Assembly (NCBI GenBank): GCA_023409975.1
Contig: JAEYQO010000060.1
Location: 1 to 44,872 of the forward strand
Origin: Bacteroidota bacterium
GTDB lineage: Bacteria > Bacteroidota > Bacteroidia > Chitinophagales > Chitinophagaceae
Direction of reading: 5' to 3'
Length of the DNA: 44,872 nt
Numbering within the stretch: position 1 is the stretch's first letter; every line of letters starts with the position of its first letter. Shown piece by piece: positions 34,132 to 43,920 of the stretch. Below the pieces are notes generated by a model, which was not told where the DNA came from, did not search any database, and saw only the letters and a list, made by a program, of their open reading frames with translations. The position numbers and the translations under genes were made by a program.

Positions 34132-36747
34132 ATGAAGCAGTTAGTACTCATTACCGCCTCCCTGTTGGTTGCAGCCTCGGCTTACTCACAGCCCTGGATC
34201 ACAAGAGAAACTTCTCAGCCACAAAAACTGGCAGACATCGTCGACGAATGGGAGCAACGACATCCCGAGCGTGAACCGCTAGAAGAAAGGGCGAACGGTA
34301 AAATCGTAAAAGAAGGAAAAGATTATCATTTCAGGCGATGGGTCTGGTATTGGGAACAACAGCTTGATCAGAATGGCTACATGGTTTCTCCTGTAAAGAT
34401 GTTGCAGGAATGGAACCGATATAAAGCCGAGCAGGCTTCTTCAGGAGCACTCGCAAAGATTACTACTCAGGCTGACTGGACTTTTGAAGGTCCATCAAGC
34501 TCACCGGGAGGATATAATGGTATCGGCCGGATCAATGTCGTGGCCTTTCATCCCACCGATACCAACACCTTTATTATAGGTTCCGCCGGTGGTGGTGCCT
34601 GGCGTACGGAGGATGGTGGCCTCACCTGGACTTCCCTTTATGATTTTCTGCCTGTCCTGGGTGTATCAGATATTGACTACAATCCGAAGAACCCCAGCAC
34701 GATCTACCTGTGCACGGGCGAGAAAAACTCCAGTGATACCTATAGCATCGGCCTGATGAAATCAACAGACGGAGGCCTCACCTGGAACCTTACTGGCTTA
34801 CAGTATACCACGACTGAGTTTAAGCTCACCACAGCAATGGTTATCAATCCGCTGGATACAAATTCTCTAACCGTTACCACAAGCGACGGGATCTTCAAAT
34901 CACTCGACGCTGGGAATACATGGGCTAAGACTGCCAACGGTCATTTCCGCGAACTTGTTTACCATCCTGCTGACACAAATATTCTTTATACAGCAACTTA
35001 CAGCGGAGTAGGAACAGCTAATATATTTCGTTCTACTAACGGCGGACAAACCTGGTCTCAGGTAACCAATCTCTCCGGAACAAGAAGAATCGCACTGGCT
35101 GTCACTCCAGCAGACCCCAACGCAGTGAAGGCTATTGTTGCAGAAAACGGAACCTATGGTTTATATGGTATTTACCATTCGTCTGATTCCGGCGCCAGTT
35201 TCACGAGGATTTACGGAGATCCCAACGACTGCACGCTCAACCTTCTGGGTCATGGTAATAATCCTAACAATATCAATAATTGTAACGGACAGGGTTGGTA
35301 TGACCTCTGCATTGCTGTCAATCCCACCAATCCACAACAAGTGCTGATCGGTGGGGTTAACACCTGGCAATCACTGGACGGCGGTTACACCTGGGACCTC
35401 GTGACCCGCTGGTCGGGTAACGCTCCTGGCATCAAAACAGTCCACGCAGACAAACACTATTTTGCGTTTCACCCGCTCGACCCCAACCTGTTCTTTGAAT
35501 GTAACGACGGCGGTATATACAAGACCTTCGACCCCGGAAGCGTCCTCTGGACAGATATCAGCAACGGGCTTGGCATTACGCAGTTTTACAGAAACGGGGT
35601 GGCCAACACCGCAAATTTCGTCATTGGAGGCTCGCAGGATAATGGATCTAAAAGGATCACCTTCGCGAATGTTTTCAGTGAACTCACCGGCGGCGACGGT
35701 ATGGATTGTCATATAGATCCTTTTACCCCCACAACTTTCTACACATCCATCCAATTCGGTAGCATCCGCCGTACCACGAATAACGGCGCCAATTTCACGA
35801 CTATCAGTGACAATATCCCCGGGAATCCGGAGGGTGAATGGATCACTCCATTTGTACTGAATCCGCTGGATCCCAATATGATTGTTGCCGGATACAGTGA
35901 TATCTATGTTTCGACAGACCAGGGTGATAACTGGGCTGATATCTCCAACTTTACAACCAATGGTTACAAGTTCCGACGTATTGCTATGACACCTGCCAAC
36001 CCAGACAGGATCTATGTATTGTACGGGAACACTGTCATCCGTTACACAGACGACTTCGGCGGAACATGGTCGACCATCCCCGGCACTCCAGGAGGATTTA
36101 TTTCTGACCTGCAGGCAGATTACAAGGAACCCGACAGGATCTGGGTCACCTACAGCGGCTATAACGGAGCGAGAGTTGCGACTTTCAAGCTCGGTACCGG
36201 CTGGACGCAGCTGAACAATGCACTACCCAATATTCCGGTAAACTGCATCGCCCTGGATTCTTCTGACGGCACTGCCTATATTGGTACCGATGTTGCTGTA
36301 TTCTACATGGACACCACCATGACCGACTGGGCTTTGTACAATACAAACCTGCCAGTTGTAAAGGTTACTGATCTCGGGATCAATTATACTACCAATGAGA
36401 TCTGGGCCGCAACCTATGGAAGAGGTATGTGGAAATCAACTAAACATGTTCCACCTCCAGGAACCAATCTCGTAAGAAATATACCCTTCGCTCCCGATGT
36501 GATCAGGGTAGCTCCAAATCCGAACAAGGGACATTTCGCAATAAGCACCACCAATCCCGCCCTTCAGGACGCTGTGGTGGAAATCAGAATCGTAAACTAT
36601 AGCGGCATCACGGTGATGAAACAGTCGGGCCGGTTCAGCGGTGGAATGATAGAAATTGGTTCCGGCTCCCTTTCAACGGGAAGCTATATCGTTGAGGTGA
36701 TTAAAAACGGATATCCTTTCGCGCGAACAAAAATGGTAGTTCATTAA
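34132..36747 (+). CDS. VPS10/BNR-repeat secreted protein with T9SS sorting domain
   Basis: 871 residues with a signal peptide (MKQLVLITASLLVAASAYSQ). The body is a sortilin/BNR-type propeller with at least seven Asp-box motifs, for example STDGGLTWNLT, SLDAGNTWAKT, STNGGQTWSQV, SLDGGYTWDLV and STDQGDNWADI. The last ~80 residues form a type A sorting domain (VAPNPNKGHFAIS, then SLSTGSYIVEVIKNG). Proteins of this type are surface glycan-active or adhesive; no sialidase active-site arginines can be assigned, so no enzyme activity is claimed. Confidence 0.9.
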   Translation: MKQLVLITASLLVAASAYSQPWITRETSQPQKLADIVDEWEQRHPEREPLEERANGKIVKEGKDYHFRRWVWYWEQQLDQNGYMVSPVKMLQEWNRYKAEQASSGALAKITTQADWTFEGPSSSPGGYNGIGRINVVAFHPTDTNTFIIGSAGGGAWRTEDGGLTWTSLYDFLPVLGVSDIDYNPKNPSTIYLCTGEKNSSDTYSIGLMKSTDGGLTWNLTGLQYTTTEFKLTTAMVINPLDTNSLTVTTSDGIFKSLDAGNTWAKTANGHFRELVYHPADTNILYTATYSGVGTANIFRSTNGGQTWSQVTNLSGTRRIALAVTPADPNAVKAIVAENGTYGLYGIYHSSDSGASFTRIYGDPNDCTLNLLGHGNNPNNINNCNGQGWYDLCIAVNPTNPQQVLIGGVNTWQSLDGGYTWDLVTRWSGNAPGIKTVHADKHYFAFHPLDPNLFFECNDGGIYKTFDPGSVLWTDISNGLGITQFYRNGVANTANFVIGGSQDNGSKRITFANVFSELTGGDGMDCHIDPFTPTTFYTSIQFGSIRRTTNNGANFTTISDNIPGNPEGEWITPFVLNPLDPNMIVAGYSDIYVSTDQGDNWADISNFTTNGYKFRRIAMTPANPDRIYVLYGNTVIRYTDDFGGTWSTIPGTPGGFISDLQADYKEPDRIWVTYSGYNGARVATFKLGTGWTQLNNALPNIPVNCIALDSSDGTAYIGTDVAVFYMDTTMTDWALYNTNLPVVKVTDLGINYTTNEIWAATYGRGMWKSTKHVPPPGTNLVRNIPFAPDVIRVAPNPNKGHFAISTTNPALQDAVVEIRIVNYSGITVMKQSGRFSGGMIEIGSGSLSTGSYIVEVIKNGYPFARTKMVVH

Positions 36748-36774
36748 TCCATCAGTCGTGTGAAATAAAGAAGT

Positions 36775-36805
36775 GGGCCGGTAGCTTGTGTTACCGGCCC
36801 TTTTT
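36775..36805 (+). terminator. Rho-independent terminator of the BNR protein gene
   Basis: GGGCCGGTA (36775-36783) and TACCGGCCC (36792-36800), a perfect 9-bp stem, followed by TTTTT. Confidence 0.92.
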
Positions 36806-36824
36806 CAATGTATTGCATTAACCG

Positions 36825-38492
36825 CTAAACGGCGTTTACTACCAGTTCTCTTGCATTGGCAAATGCAGCCTCACTCGGCTTTTCGCCACCAATCATTCTT
36901 GCGATGGCTTCTACTTTTTCCTCTGCTCCGAGCACCCGTACCCTTGTAGTTATTCTGTTGTCAGCATCAAGATCTTTATACACAAAGAAGTGCCTGGCAC
37001 CCCTTGCCGCCACCTGCGGCTGATGGGTTATACAGATGATCTGATGATGTTTTCCAAGGTCTTCCAGCAACCGGCCCACCTGCAGCGCAGCTTCACCAGA
37101 AATTCCGGTATCCACCTCATCAAATATCAGGGTAGGTAATTGCATGGCCTGAGCCGTCAACGACTTGAGACAGAGCATGATCCGGCTCATTTCCCCACCG
37201 GAAGCTGCCTTGTAAACGGGCTGGAATTGTCCGGACTGATTGGCGTCAAGCAGAAATACAACCTCCTCAAATCCACCTGCCGTCGGCTGATTCAGCGATT
37301 TCATGTCCACTCTGAACCTTGCATTCGGCATTCCGACCACACGCAATAGTTCATTTAATTGCTTTTCAAGTGCCGGAAGTACTTTTTTCCTGGACGCACT
37401 AAGGGTTTTCCCATCCTTTTCCAGTTGGCTTATATGGGTCTGCTGTTTTTGTTGCAGCACTACGATTTCCGCTTCCAGTGAAAGTGTATCCTGTAATTCA
37501 GCCTCCAGATCCGCATGTACCTGCAATAATCCGGCGGTATCAGTTACCGCATGTTTCTTGAATAAGCGGTACCCCAGATCAACCCGTTCCTGTAGTTGGA
37601 CCATTTTCTCAGGGTCCAGCTCCATTCTTGTTTCCAATCGTTCCAGTTCCGAAGCAATATCTTTTAATTCTGCGTAAGCCGATTGAAGTCGCTCCTGCAA
37701 CGGTTCAAGGTCCTTCATGACATCCGTTATCCCGGAAAGCTGTTGCGAAAGCTTCCTCAGTTCATTAGTAAGGGGTTGCTCCCCTTCCTCCAATAAGGTT
37801 CTTCCCAGGCGGAGCGTGCTGATGATGCGTTCCGCATGGGTTAGTTGCTTCAGTTGCTCATCAGCCTGTTCGACTTCATTATCCGTGAAAGCAGCCTGTG
37901 AAAGCTCCTCATACAGGTATTGTTTATAATCGGACTCCTTTTGCCATTGCACCTGGCGATCCTGAAGGAGCTGCAACTGGCGGATGGTTGCCTGCCAGGC
38001 CTGGAACGTCTCCTGGTACTTCGTCTTCACGAGGTTGTTGGCTGCCAGGGCATCTACCACATCCTGCTGGAAATGATCATCCTCCAGGGCCAGATGACCA
38101 AACTGCTGGTGCAGATCGACCAGGACTGCTGTGAGCCGGTTGAGCACATTTAAGGTAACGGGAGAATCATTGACGAAAGCACGCGACTTCCCGGCACTGG
38201 AAATCTCTCTGCGTATGATGCATACGGCGTCATCATCCAGTTCCGCCTGCTGTAGGGCTTGTCTGAATGAGGTATTTGCGTGCACATCGAAATGAGCTTC
38301 CACAACGCATTTCTGGTCTTTATGAATGAGTACGGAAGTATCTGCACGATCGCCGAGGATCAGGGAAAGCGCACCAAGTATGATACTTTTTCCTGCACCT
38401 GTTTCTCCGGTGACAATATTAAGATGCCCTGCGGGTTCGATAGTGAGATTATCTATGATGGCGTAGTTCCTGATAATCAGTTTCTGGAGCAT
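36825..38492 (-). CDS. recN: DNA repair protein RecN
   Basis: 555 residues, SMC-like. The Walker A GETGAGKS is at 29-36 after the typical MLQKLIIRNYAIIDNL start. A long coiled coil occupies ~150-370, and the C-terminal Walker B block is LIFDEVDTGISGEAALQVG. RecN helps repair double-strand breaks. The exact -7 element ends 5 bases before the ATG, predicting a leaderless mRNA. The promoter region is shared with the divergent rlmI-like gene. Confidence 0.96.
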   Translation of the reverse strand: MLQKLIIRNYAIIDNLTIEPAGHLNIVTGETGAGKSIILGALSLILGDRADTSVLIHKDQKCVVEAHFDVHANTSFRQALQQAELDDDAVCIIRREISSAGKSRAFVNDSPVTLNVLNRLTAVLVDLHQQFGHLALEDDHFQQDVVDALAANNLVKTKYQETFQAWQATIRQLQLLQDRQVQWQKESDYKQYLYEELSQAAFTDNEVEQADEQLKQLTHAERIISTLRLGRTLLEEGEQPLTNELRKLSQQLSGITDVMKDLEPLQERLQSAYAELKDIASELERLETRMELDPEKMVQLQERVDLGYRLFKKHAVTDTAGLLQVHADLEAELQDTLSLEAEIVVLQQKQQTHISQLEKDGKTLSASRKKVLPALEKQLNELLRVVGMPNARFRVDMKSLNQPTAGGFEEVVFLLDANQSGQFQPVYKAASGGEMSRIMLCLKSLTAQAMQLPTLIFDEVDTGISGEAALQVGRLLEDLGKHHQIICITHQPQVAARGARHFFVYKDLDADNRITTRVRVLGAEEKVEAIARMIGGEKPSEAAFANARELVVNAV

Positions 38493-38496
38493 AGAC

Positions 38497-38504
38497 CAAA
38501 GGTA
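38497..38504 (-). promoter_or_regulatory. Predicted -7 element of recN
   Basis: The minus strand reads TACCTTTG, an exact consensus match, with only 4 bases between it and the ATG at 38492. Confidence 0.65.
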
Positions 38505-38549
38505 GTAAACCGCGCAGAGGTTTAGCCCGCCTCCCTTGCCACTCTTTCT

Positions 38550-38557
38550 TACTTTTG
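38550..38557 (+). promoter_or_regulatory. Predicted -7 element of the rlmI-like gene
   Basis: TACTTTTG, an exact consensus match, ends 4 bases before the ATG at 38561. The alternative TTG start at 38555 would lie inside the element and is rejected. Confidence 0.65.
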
Positions 38558-38560
38558 CCT

Positions 38561-39733
38561 ATGGCGAAATTCTTTCTGAGGAAAAAGATCGGTGACCGTA
38601 TTGCCAACGGCCACCCCTGGATATTTGGCAATGAGCTCGGAGATAGTGAAGGTGAATACCAACCCGGAGATATTGTTGAGGTCTACTCATACAATGGCTC
38701 ATTCGTAGGCAAGGGCTACATCAACCCTGCATCACAGATCCGGATCAGACTGCTTACACGCGAGAAAAATGAGCAAATCGATGCAGACTTTTTCTATCAC
38801 AGGCTCCTGGAAGCCTGGAATTACCGGCAACAGATCGGCTATGTAGAGAACTGCAGGCTGATTTTCGGAGAGGCTGATATGATGCCCGCTCTTATTATTG
38901 ACAAGTTCAACGACCATTTTGTCATACAAACGCTGGCACTTGGCATGGACCGTTGGAAACCTGCCATTGTGGAGGCACTGCAGAAAATTTTCAGCCCTAA
39001 AGGTATCTATGAGCGTAATGATGTTCCGGTCCGGGAACTGGAAGGCCTGCCCCAGCAGAAAGGATTCCTCAGTGAGCCTTTTGACACCCAGATCATCCTG
39101 AACGAAAATGGCCTGAAATTTCATGTGGATATAGAAAACGGTCAGAAGACCGGGTATTTCCTCGACCAGCAGGACAACAGGCGGGCTATCCGGCATATCG
39201 TCGACGGTGCCGATGTCCTGGAGGGATTCTGTTACACTGGTACCTTCTCACTCCACGCCGCACATTATGGCGCCAGGTCTGTACTCGGACTCGATATTTC
39301 TGAACATGCAGTAAAGACCGCCAGAAGAAATGCGGAATTGAATGGATATCAGAACGTTTGCAGGTTCGAAGCAGTCAACGCCTTCGATGTCCTTAAACAA
39401 TGGGTAAAGGAAGGACGCCGTTACGATGTGGTAATGCTGGACCCACCAGCATTTACGAAGAGCCGGGAGAATATTCAGAAGGCGATCACCGGCTATAAGG
39501 AGATCAACCTCAGGGGCATGAAGCTGACCAGACCCGGAGGTTTTCTGGTGACAGCCTCCTGTACCAACCTTGTTGACCCGGAACTCTTTCTTAAAACGAT
39601 AGACATGGCAGCAAAAGATGCCCGCAGAAAGATCCGGCAGGTGACCTGGCAGACCCAGGCCTCAGATCACCCGATCCTCTGGCATGTGCCGAACACCCAG
39701 TACCTAAAATTCCTGATCGTTCAGGTACTGTAA
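38561..39733 (+). CDS. rlmI: Class I rRNA large-subunit methyltransferase, RlmI-like
   Basis: 390 residues. An N-terminal PUA domain (FLRKKIGDRIANGHPWIFGNE) precedes an RFM-type middle domain and a Rossmann methyltransferase. The SAM motif is DVLEGFCYTGTFSLHAAHYGA and motif IV is VMLDPPAFTKS; VTASCTNLV near the end carries the family Cys. E. coli RlmI makes m5C1962 in 23S rRNA; the same target is inferred. A bidirectional terminator follows. Confidence 0.92.
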   Translation: MAKFFLRKKIGDRIANGHPWIFGNELGDSEGEYQPGDIVEVYSYNGSFVGKGYINPASQIRIRLLTREKNEQIDADFFYHRLLEAWNYRQQIGYVENCRLIFGEADMMPALIIDKFNDHFVIQTLALGMDRWKPAIVEALQKIFSPKGIYERNDVPVRELEGLPQQKGFLSEPFDTQIILNENGLKFHVDIENGQKTGYFLDQQDNRRAIRHIVDGADVLEGFCYTGTFSLHAAHYGARSVLGLDISEHAVKTARRNAELNGYQNVCRFEAVNAFDVLKQWVKEGRRYDVVMLDPPAFTKSRENIQKAITGYKEINLRGMKLTRPGGFLVTASCTNLVDPELFLKTIDMAAKDARRKIRQVTWQTQASDHPILWHVPNTQYLKFLIVQVL

Positions 39734-39760
39734 CAAACAAAATGAAACGAATAATAACAG

Positions 39761-39789
39761 AAAAGGTGCCCAAAAGAGCACCTTTTTTT
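39761..39789. terminator. Bidirectional terminator between rlmI-like and DUF5648-like genes
   Basis: AAAAGGTGC (39761-39769) and GCACCTTTT (39778-39786), a perfect 9-bp stem, followed by further T on the plus strand; the A-run gives T on the minus strand. Confidence 0.88.
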
Positions 39790-39809
39790 ATTGTTTGAAC
39801 CTTTAAATC

Positions 39810-40349
39810 TTAGAGTTGATTGTAAATAGGAGCATCTACAGAGCGGGGAATACCCAGATACTGGAAGGTCTTGTGCCTGTAACCTTTCTTAATATAGGCA
39901 TCAGTATCACCTTCTTCAGGAATGGTCACCCAGTCAGCAGTTTTAGGTACCTTCCAGCGATAAACAGCTACAGTATTTGGTCCGCGGCGAGTCAGCGCGA
40001 AAAACTGAGGCTTTTTATCACGGTAGCCCATCTTGATCATCTGATCATCAGTGAATTCATCTTCAGCAATGCTGGCGTAATCTTTGGTAACCGGATTGAA
40101 CCAGCTATTTACCGCTACCCTGTCGGGGCCCGGAGTACGATATGCATAGAACAGGAGCGTTTTGTCCTTCCAGCCCCAGTTAATCATCTGTCCTTCCTGG
40201 AATTCGCCTTCAGCAACAGTTACATAATTTTTATCCTCAGGATTGTACCAGCGGTACACTCTGATCAGTTCTTCGCTTTGCGCATAAGTCTTAGTTATAA
40301 ACAACACCGAAGCCAATACAGTTGTAATGAGGATGAAGGTTTTTTTCAT
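39810..40349 (-). CDS. Secreted protein with three DUF5648-like repeats
   Basis: 179 residues. Signal peptide MKKTFILITTVLASVLFITK ending at TYAQ. The mature part is three ~43-residue repeats: VYRWYNPEDKNYVTVAEGEF, VNSWFNPVTKDYASIAEDEF and VYRWKVPKTADWVTIPEEGD, each followed by a Gly-Tyr/Trp and an FxAL/FYAY strand. This matches the DUF5648 pattern (YRYYNPxxxDHFYT...E), with the usual His-Phe replaced by Asn-Tyr or similar. Role unknown; a sugar- or surface-binding module is a guess. Confidence 0.72.
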   Translation of the reverse strand: MKKTFILITTVLASVLFITKTYAQSEELIRVYRWYNPEDKNYVTVAEGEFQEGQMINWGWKDKTLLFYAYRTPGPDRVAVNSWFNPVTKDYASIAEDEFTDDQMIKMGYRDKKPQFFALTRRGPNTVAVYRWKVPKTADWVTIPEEGDTDAYIKKGYRHKTFQYLGIPRSVDAPIYNQL

Positions 40350-40458
40350 AATTGAGCGCTTTTTTCAAAATGTTTTCCAAAATACATAAAAAATTCTCTG
40401 CCTTGCAAGAAGTCGCCTCAAAAAATTTTTTTTAGCATCTCTCCCAGGGGTCGCTCAC

Positions 40459-40489
40459 TTTGCTGAATCCTGCATAAGACGTAGCTTTG
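40459..40489 (+). promoter_or_regulatory. Predicted secA promoter
   Basis: TTTG at 40459-40462, a 19-base spacer and an exact -7 element TAGCTTTG at 40482-40489. This predicts a leader of about 110 bases before the secA ATG, long compared with the other promoters of the window. Confidence 0.6.
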
Positions 40490-40607
40490 GCCCCCTTATA
40501 TGTCAGGCTGTCAGGTGCTATAAACCAGCATAGCTTTTGCGTATTTAAAATATTCCCAAACGACTTACGGCTTGTCGACACAGGCCGAACAGAAACTTAA
40601 ATAAACA

Positions 40608-43600
40608 ATGATCGGTTTTCTCTCTAAAATCTTTGGCGGTAAAAAATCGGACAAAGATGTCAAAGTCATCCAACCACAGGTAGCTGAAATCAACAGGATC
40701 TTTAACGAGCTTCAATCTCTCTCCATCGACCAGCTTCGTCAGAAAACGCAGGAATTCCGCCAGCGAATCAAAGACCATCTCAAAGATATCGATGGACAGA
40801 TTGCAGCGAAGAAAGCCGAAGCCGAAAAACACCCTGAGGCTGATCCGCACGCCCGTGAAGCAATCTACGAGGAGGTGGACAAGCTGGTGAAACAGCGCGA
40901 TGAACAGATCGAAGAGATCCTTGGCCAGCTCCTGCCGGAGGCTTTTGCCGTCGTCAAGGAAACGGCAAGGCGGCTGAAGGATAACACCGAAATACGGGTC
41001 GAAGCCACGGAACTGGACAGAGAACTGGCTCTGGAACGCGATTACATCCGTATTGACGGCAACCAGGCCATCTATCAGAACACCTGGACCGCTGCAGGTA
41101 ATACTGTCACCTGGAACATGGTTCACTATGATGTACAGTTAATCGGTGGTATTGTTCTGCACCAGGGCAAGATCGCAGAGATGGCTACAGGTGAGGGTAA
41201 AACGTTGGTCTCCACACTTCCTGCCTACCTGAATGCCCTCGCCGGTGAAGGTGTACATATCGTAACGGTCAATGACTACCTGGCCCGTCGTGACCAGGAA
41301 TGGAATGGTCCGCTGTTCGAGTTCCTGGGCATCACAGTCGATTGCATAGACAAACATCAGCCTAATACGCCAATGCGGCGCAAGGCATATCTGGCGGACA
41401 TTACCTATGGTACCAATAATGAGTTTGGCTTTGACTATCTCCGTGATAATATGGTACAGAATCCAGAGGAGATGGTACAACGCAAGCACCACTATGCTAT
41501 GGTGGATGAGGTAGATAGCGTACTTGTCGATGATGCCCGTACACCACTGATTATTTCCGGACCCGTTCCCCGCGGGGATGAACAGCAGTTTCACGCTCTT
41601 AAGCCTCGCATCGAGCGCCTGATCGAAGCACAGAAGAAGGTAGTAACTCAAAGCCTGACAGAGGCAAAACGCATGATCGCCGAGGGCAAATCCGATAAAG
41701 AAAACGGAGGCCTGCATCTTTACAGGGCATACAGAGGCCTTCCGAAAAATGGCGCTATCATCAAGTATTTAAGCGAGGAAGGTAACAGACAGATCCTTCA
41801 GAAAGCAGAAAATCATTACCTCGGTGAGCAACAGCGGCATATGCCCAAAGTGAACGAGGAACTTTTCTTCACCATTGATGAAAGAACCAATAGTGTCGAC
41901 CTTACTGAAAAGGGTCTGGCCCTGATCACCGGCAATGGAGAAGACCCGAATTTCTTCATCCTTCCGGATATAGCTACCGAATTAAGCGCTATCGAGCAAT
42001 CGACAGGTTCACCAGAAGAGAAACAACAAAGAAAGGATGCGCTACTTCAGGAATACGCCACCAAGGCAGACAGAATCCATTCGGTTCAACAGCTTCTCAA
42101 AGCATATACCCTGTTCGAAAAAGACGTAGAGTACGTCGTAATGGAGGGCAAGGTAAAGATCGTGGATGAGCAGACAGGACGTATCATGGAAGGACGTCGT
42201 TACAGCGACGGTCTGCACCAGGCGATCGAGGCTAAGGAGAATGTACAGGTGGAAGCCGCCACGCAAACTTTTGCGACTGTTACACTGCAGAATTATTTCC
42301 GGATGTACCACAAGCTCAGTGGTATGACCGGTACCGCAGAAACAGAAGCGGGTGAGTTCTGGGAAATCTACAAACTGGATGTAGTCACTATTCCTACCAA
42401 TGTCCCGATCGCTCGTAAAGACCAGCAGGATCTGGTATATAAAACCAAACGTGAAAAGTACAGAGCGGTTATAGATGAGATCGAAAAGCTCCGTGAAGCA
42501 GGCCGCCCGGTTCTGGTAGGTACTACTTCCGTGGAGGTATCAGAACTCCTCGGCCGGATGTTACAGCAAAAGAAAATCTCCCACAATGTACTGAACGCCA
42601 AGCAGCACGCCAGAGAGGCGACAATTGTGGCTGAAGCAGGTTTGGCAGGTAACGTTACCATCGCTACCAACATGGCGGGCCGTGGTACGGATATCAAGCT
42701 CGGACCAGGCGTGAAAGAAGCGGGAGGACTGGCTATCATCGGTACTGAGCGCCATGAAAGCCGTCGTGTCGACCGCCAGCTTCGTGGTCGTGCAGGCCGC
42801 CAGGGAGATCCGGGTTCTTCTCAGTTCTTTGTGTCGCTTGAAGACGATCTGATGCGTTTGTTTGGTTCGGAACGTATCGCTGGACTCATGGACAAAATGG
42901 GACATAAAGAAGGCGAGGTGCTGCAACACAGCATGATCACCAAATCGATCGAAAGGGCGCAGAAGAAAGTAGAAGAAAACAACTTTGGTACGCGCAAGCA
43001 TCTGCTGGAGTATGATGATGTGATGAATGCCCAGCGTGATGTGATCTATAAACGTAGAAGGCATGCCTTGTTCGGAGAGCGCCTGGCTATCGACCTGGAC
43101 AATGCGCTCTATGATGTCTGTATCGATATCGCCGGTCAGTTCCAGGAGAACCGCGACCATGAGGCTTTCCGCCTTGAAGTGATGAAACACCTCGCCCTGG
43201 AGCCAGAAGTACCTGCCGCAGGATTTGAAAAAGCAGATATGCAGACGGTCGGCGACCAGTTGTACCATCAGGCTAAAGACTTTTACAACCGTAAATGGAG
43301 CAGCCTGAGAGAGCACATGCTGCCCACACTGCGCCAGATCCAGGAGCAGAATGGCGACAGGGTTGAGAATATCGTAATACCATTCACAGATGGTATCCGC
43401 GGACTCCAGGTATATGCTAACCTCAAAGCCTCAGTAGAGAACGAAGCCCGTCCGGTGATCGAAGCCCTCGAGAAGCGAATTACACTGGCTATGATCGATG
43501 AGGCCTGGAAAGACCACCTGAGAGCGATGGATGACCTTCGGACATCGGTAAGAATGGCTTCCTACGAACAGAAGGACCCATTGCTGATCTATAAGTTCGA

Positions 43601-43916
43601 AGCATTCAATCTCTTCAAACAAATGTTGCTCGAGACCAACAGGACGATTGTTTCCTTCCTGCTCCGCGCAGGCATCCCCATGCAGGAAGCACCGCCACAG
43701 GCCACTCAGCAGGCACCAGAGCAAACTGATATGAGTCAGCTTCAATCCAACAAGGAAGAAGTAGATGAGGCAGGTCAGGATTATGGTGCAGACGAACACG
43801 ATATGGGCGAAACCGCGCTCAGGCGTTCACCTGTACAGGCTGGACCAAAGATCGGCAGGAATGATCCCTGTCCCTGTGGAAGCGGAAAGAAGTATAAGCA
43901 GTGTCACGGGAGGTAG
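40608..43916 (+). CDS. secA: Preprotein translocase ATPase SecA
   Basis: 1102 residues, the longer form usual in Bacteroidota. It drives preproteins through SecYEG and so feeds all the signal-peptide proteins seen in this window, including the T9SS cargo. Walker A MATGEGKT is at 192-199, the DEAD-like box is in VDEVDSVLVDDARTPLIISG, and TGRIMEGRRYSDGLHQAIEA and GRGTDIKLGPGV belong to NBD2. The C-terminus has the SEC-C zinc motif NDPCPCGSGKKYKQCHGR. A 70-residue insert with charged repeats (~55-105) follows the N-terminal helices. Confidence 0.98.
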   Translation: MIGFLSKIFGGKKSDKDVKVIQPQVAEINRIFNELQSLSIDQLRQKTQEFRQRIKDHLKDIDGQIAAKKAEAEKHPEADPHAREAIYEEVDKLVKQRDEQIEEILGQLLPEAFAVVKETARRLKDNTEIRVEATELDRELALERDYIRIDGNQAIYQNTWTAAGNTVTWNMVHYDVQLIGGIVLHQGKIAEMATGEGKTLVSTLPAYLNALAGEGVHIVTVNDYLARRDQEWNGPLFEFLGITVDCIDKHQPNTPMRRKAYLADITYGTNNEFGFDYLRDNMVQNPEEMVQRKHHYAMVDEVDSVLVDDARTPLIISGPVPRGDEQQFHALKPRIERLIEAQKKVVTQSLTEAKRMIAEGKSDKENGGLHLYRAYRGLPKNGAIIKYLSEEGNRQILQKAENHYLGEQQRHMPKVNEELFFTIDERTNSVDLTEKGLALITGNGEDPNFFILPDIATELSAIEQSTGSPEEKQQRKDALLQEYATKADRIHSVQQLLKAYTLFEKDVEYVVMEGKVKIVDEQTGRIMEGRRYSDGLHQAIEAKENVQVEAATQTFATVTLQNYFRMYHKLSGMTGTAETEAGEFWEIYKLDVVTIPTNVPIARKDQQDLVYKTKREKYRAVIDEIEKLREAGRPVLVGTTSVEVSELLGRMLQQKKISHNVLNAKQHAREATIVAEAGLAGNVTIATNMAGRGTDIKLGPGVKEAGGLAIIGTERHESRRVDRQLRGRAGRQGDPGSSQFFVSLEDDLMRLFGSERIAGLMDKMGHKEGEVLQHSMITKSIERAQKKVEENNFGTRKHLLEYDDVMNAQRDVIYKRRRHALFGERLAIDLDNALYDVCIDIAGQFQENRDHEAFRLEVMKHLALEPEVPAAGFEKADMQTVGDQLYHQAKDFYNRKWSSLREHMLPTLRQIQEQNGDRVENIVIPFTDGIRGLQVYANLKASVENEARPVIEALEKRITLAMIDEAWKDHLRAMDDLRTSVRMASYEQKDPLLIYKFEAFNLFKQMLLETNRTIVSFLLRAGIPMQEAPPQATQQAPEQTDMSQLQSNKEEVDEAGQDYGADEHDMGETALRRSPVQAGPKIGRNDPCPCGSGKKYKQCHGR

Positions 43917-43920
43917 GGGA

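Noticed and set aside
39816..40355. Plus-strand open frame of 179 residues opposite the DUF5648-like gene
   Set aside because: It mirrors the real gene, which has a signal peptide and repeats; the mirror has neither and is an antisense shadow.
40545..41126. Minus-strand frame opposite the secA start
   Set aside because: Shadow of secA, with Phe/Leu-rich composition produced by the complement of Glu/Lys codons.
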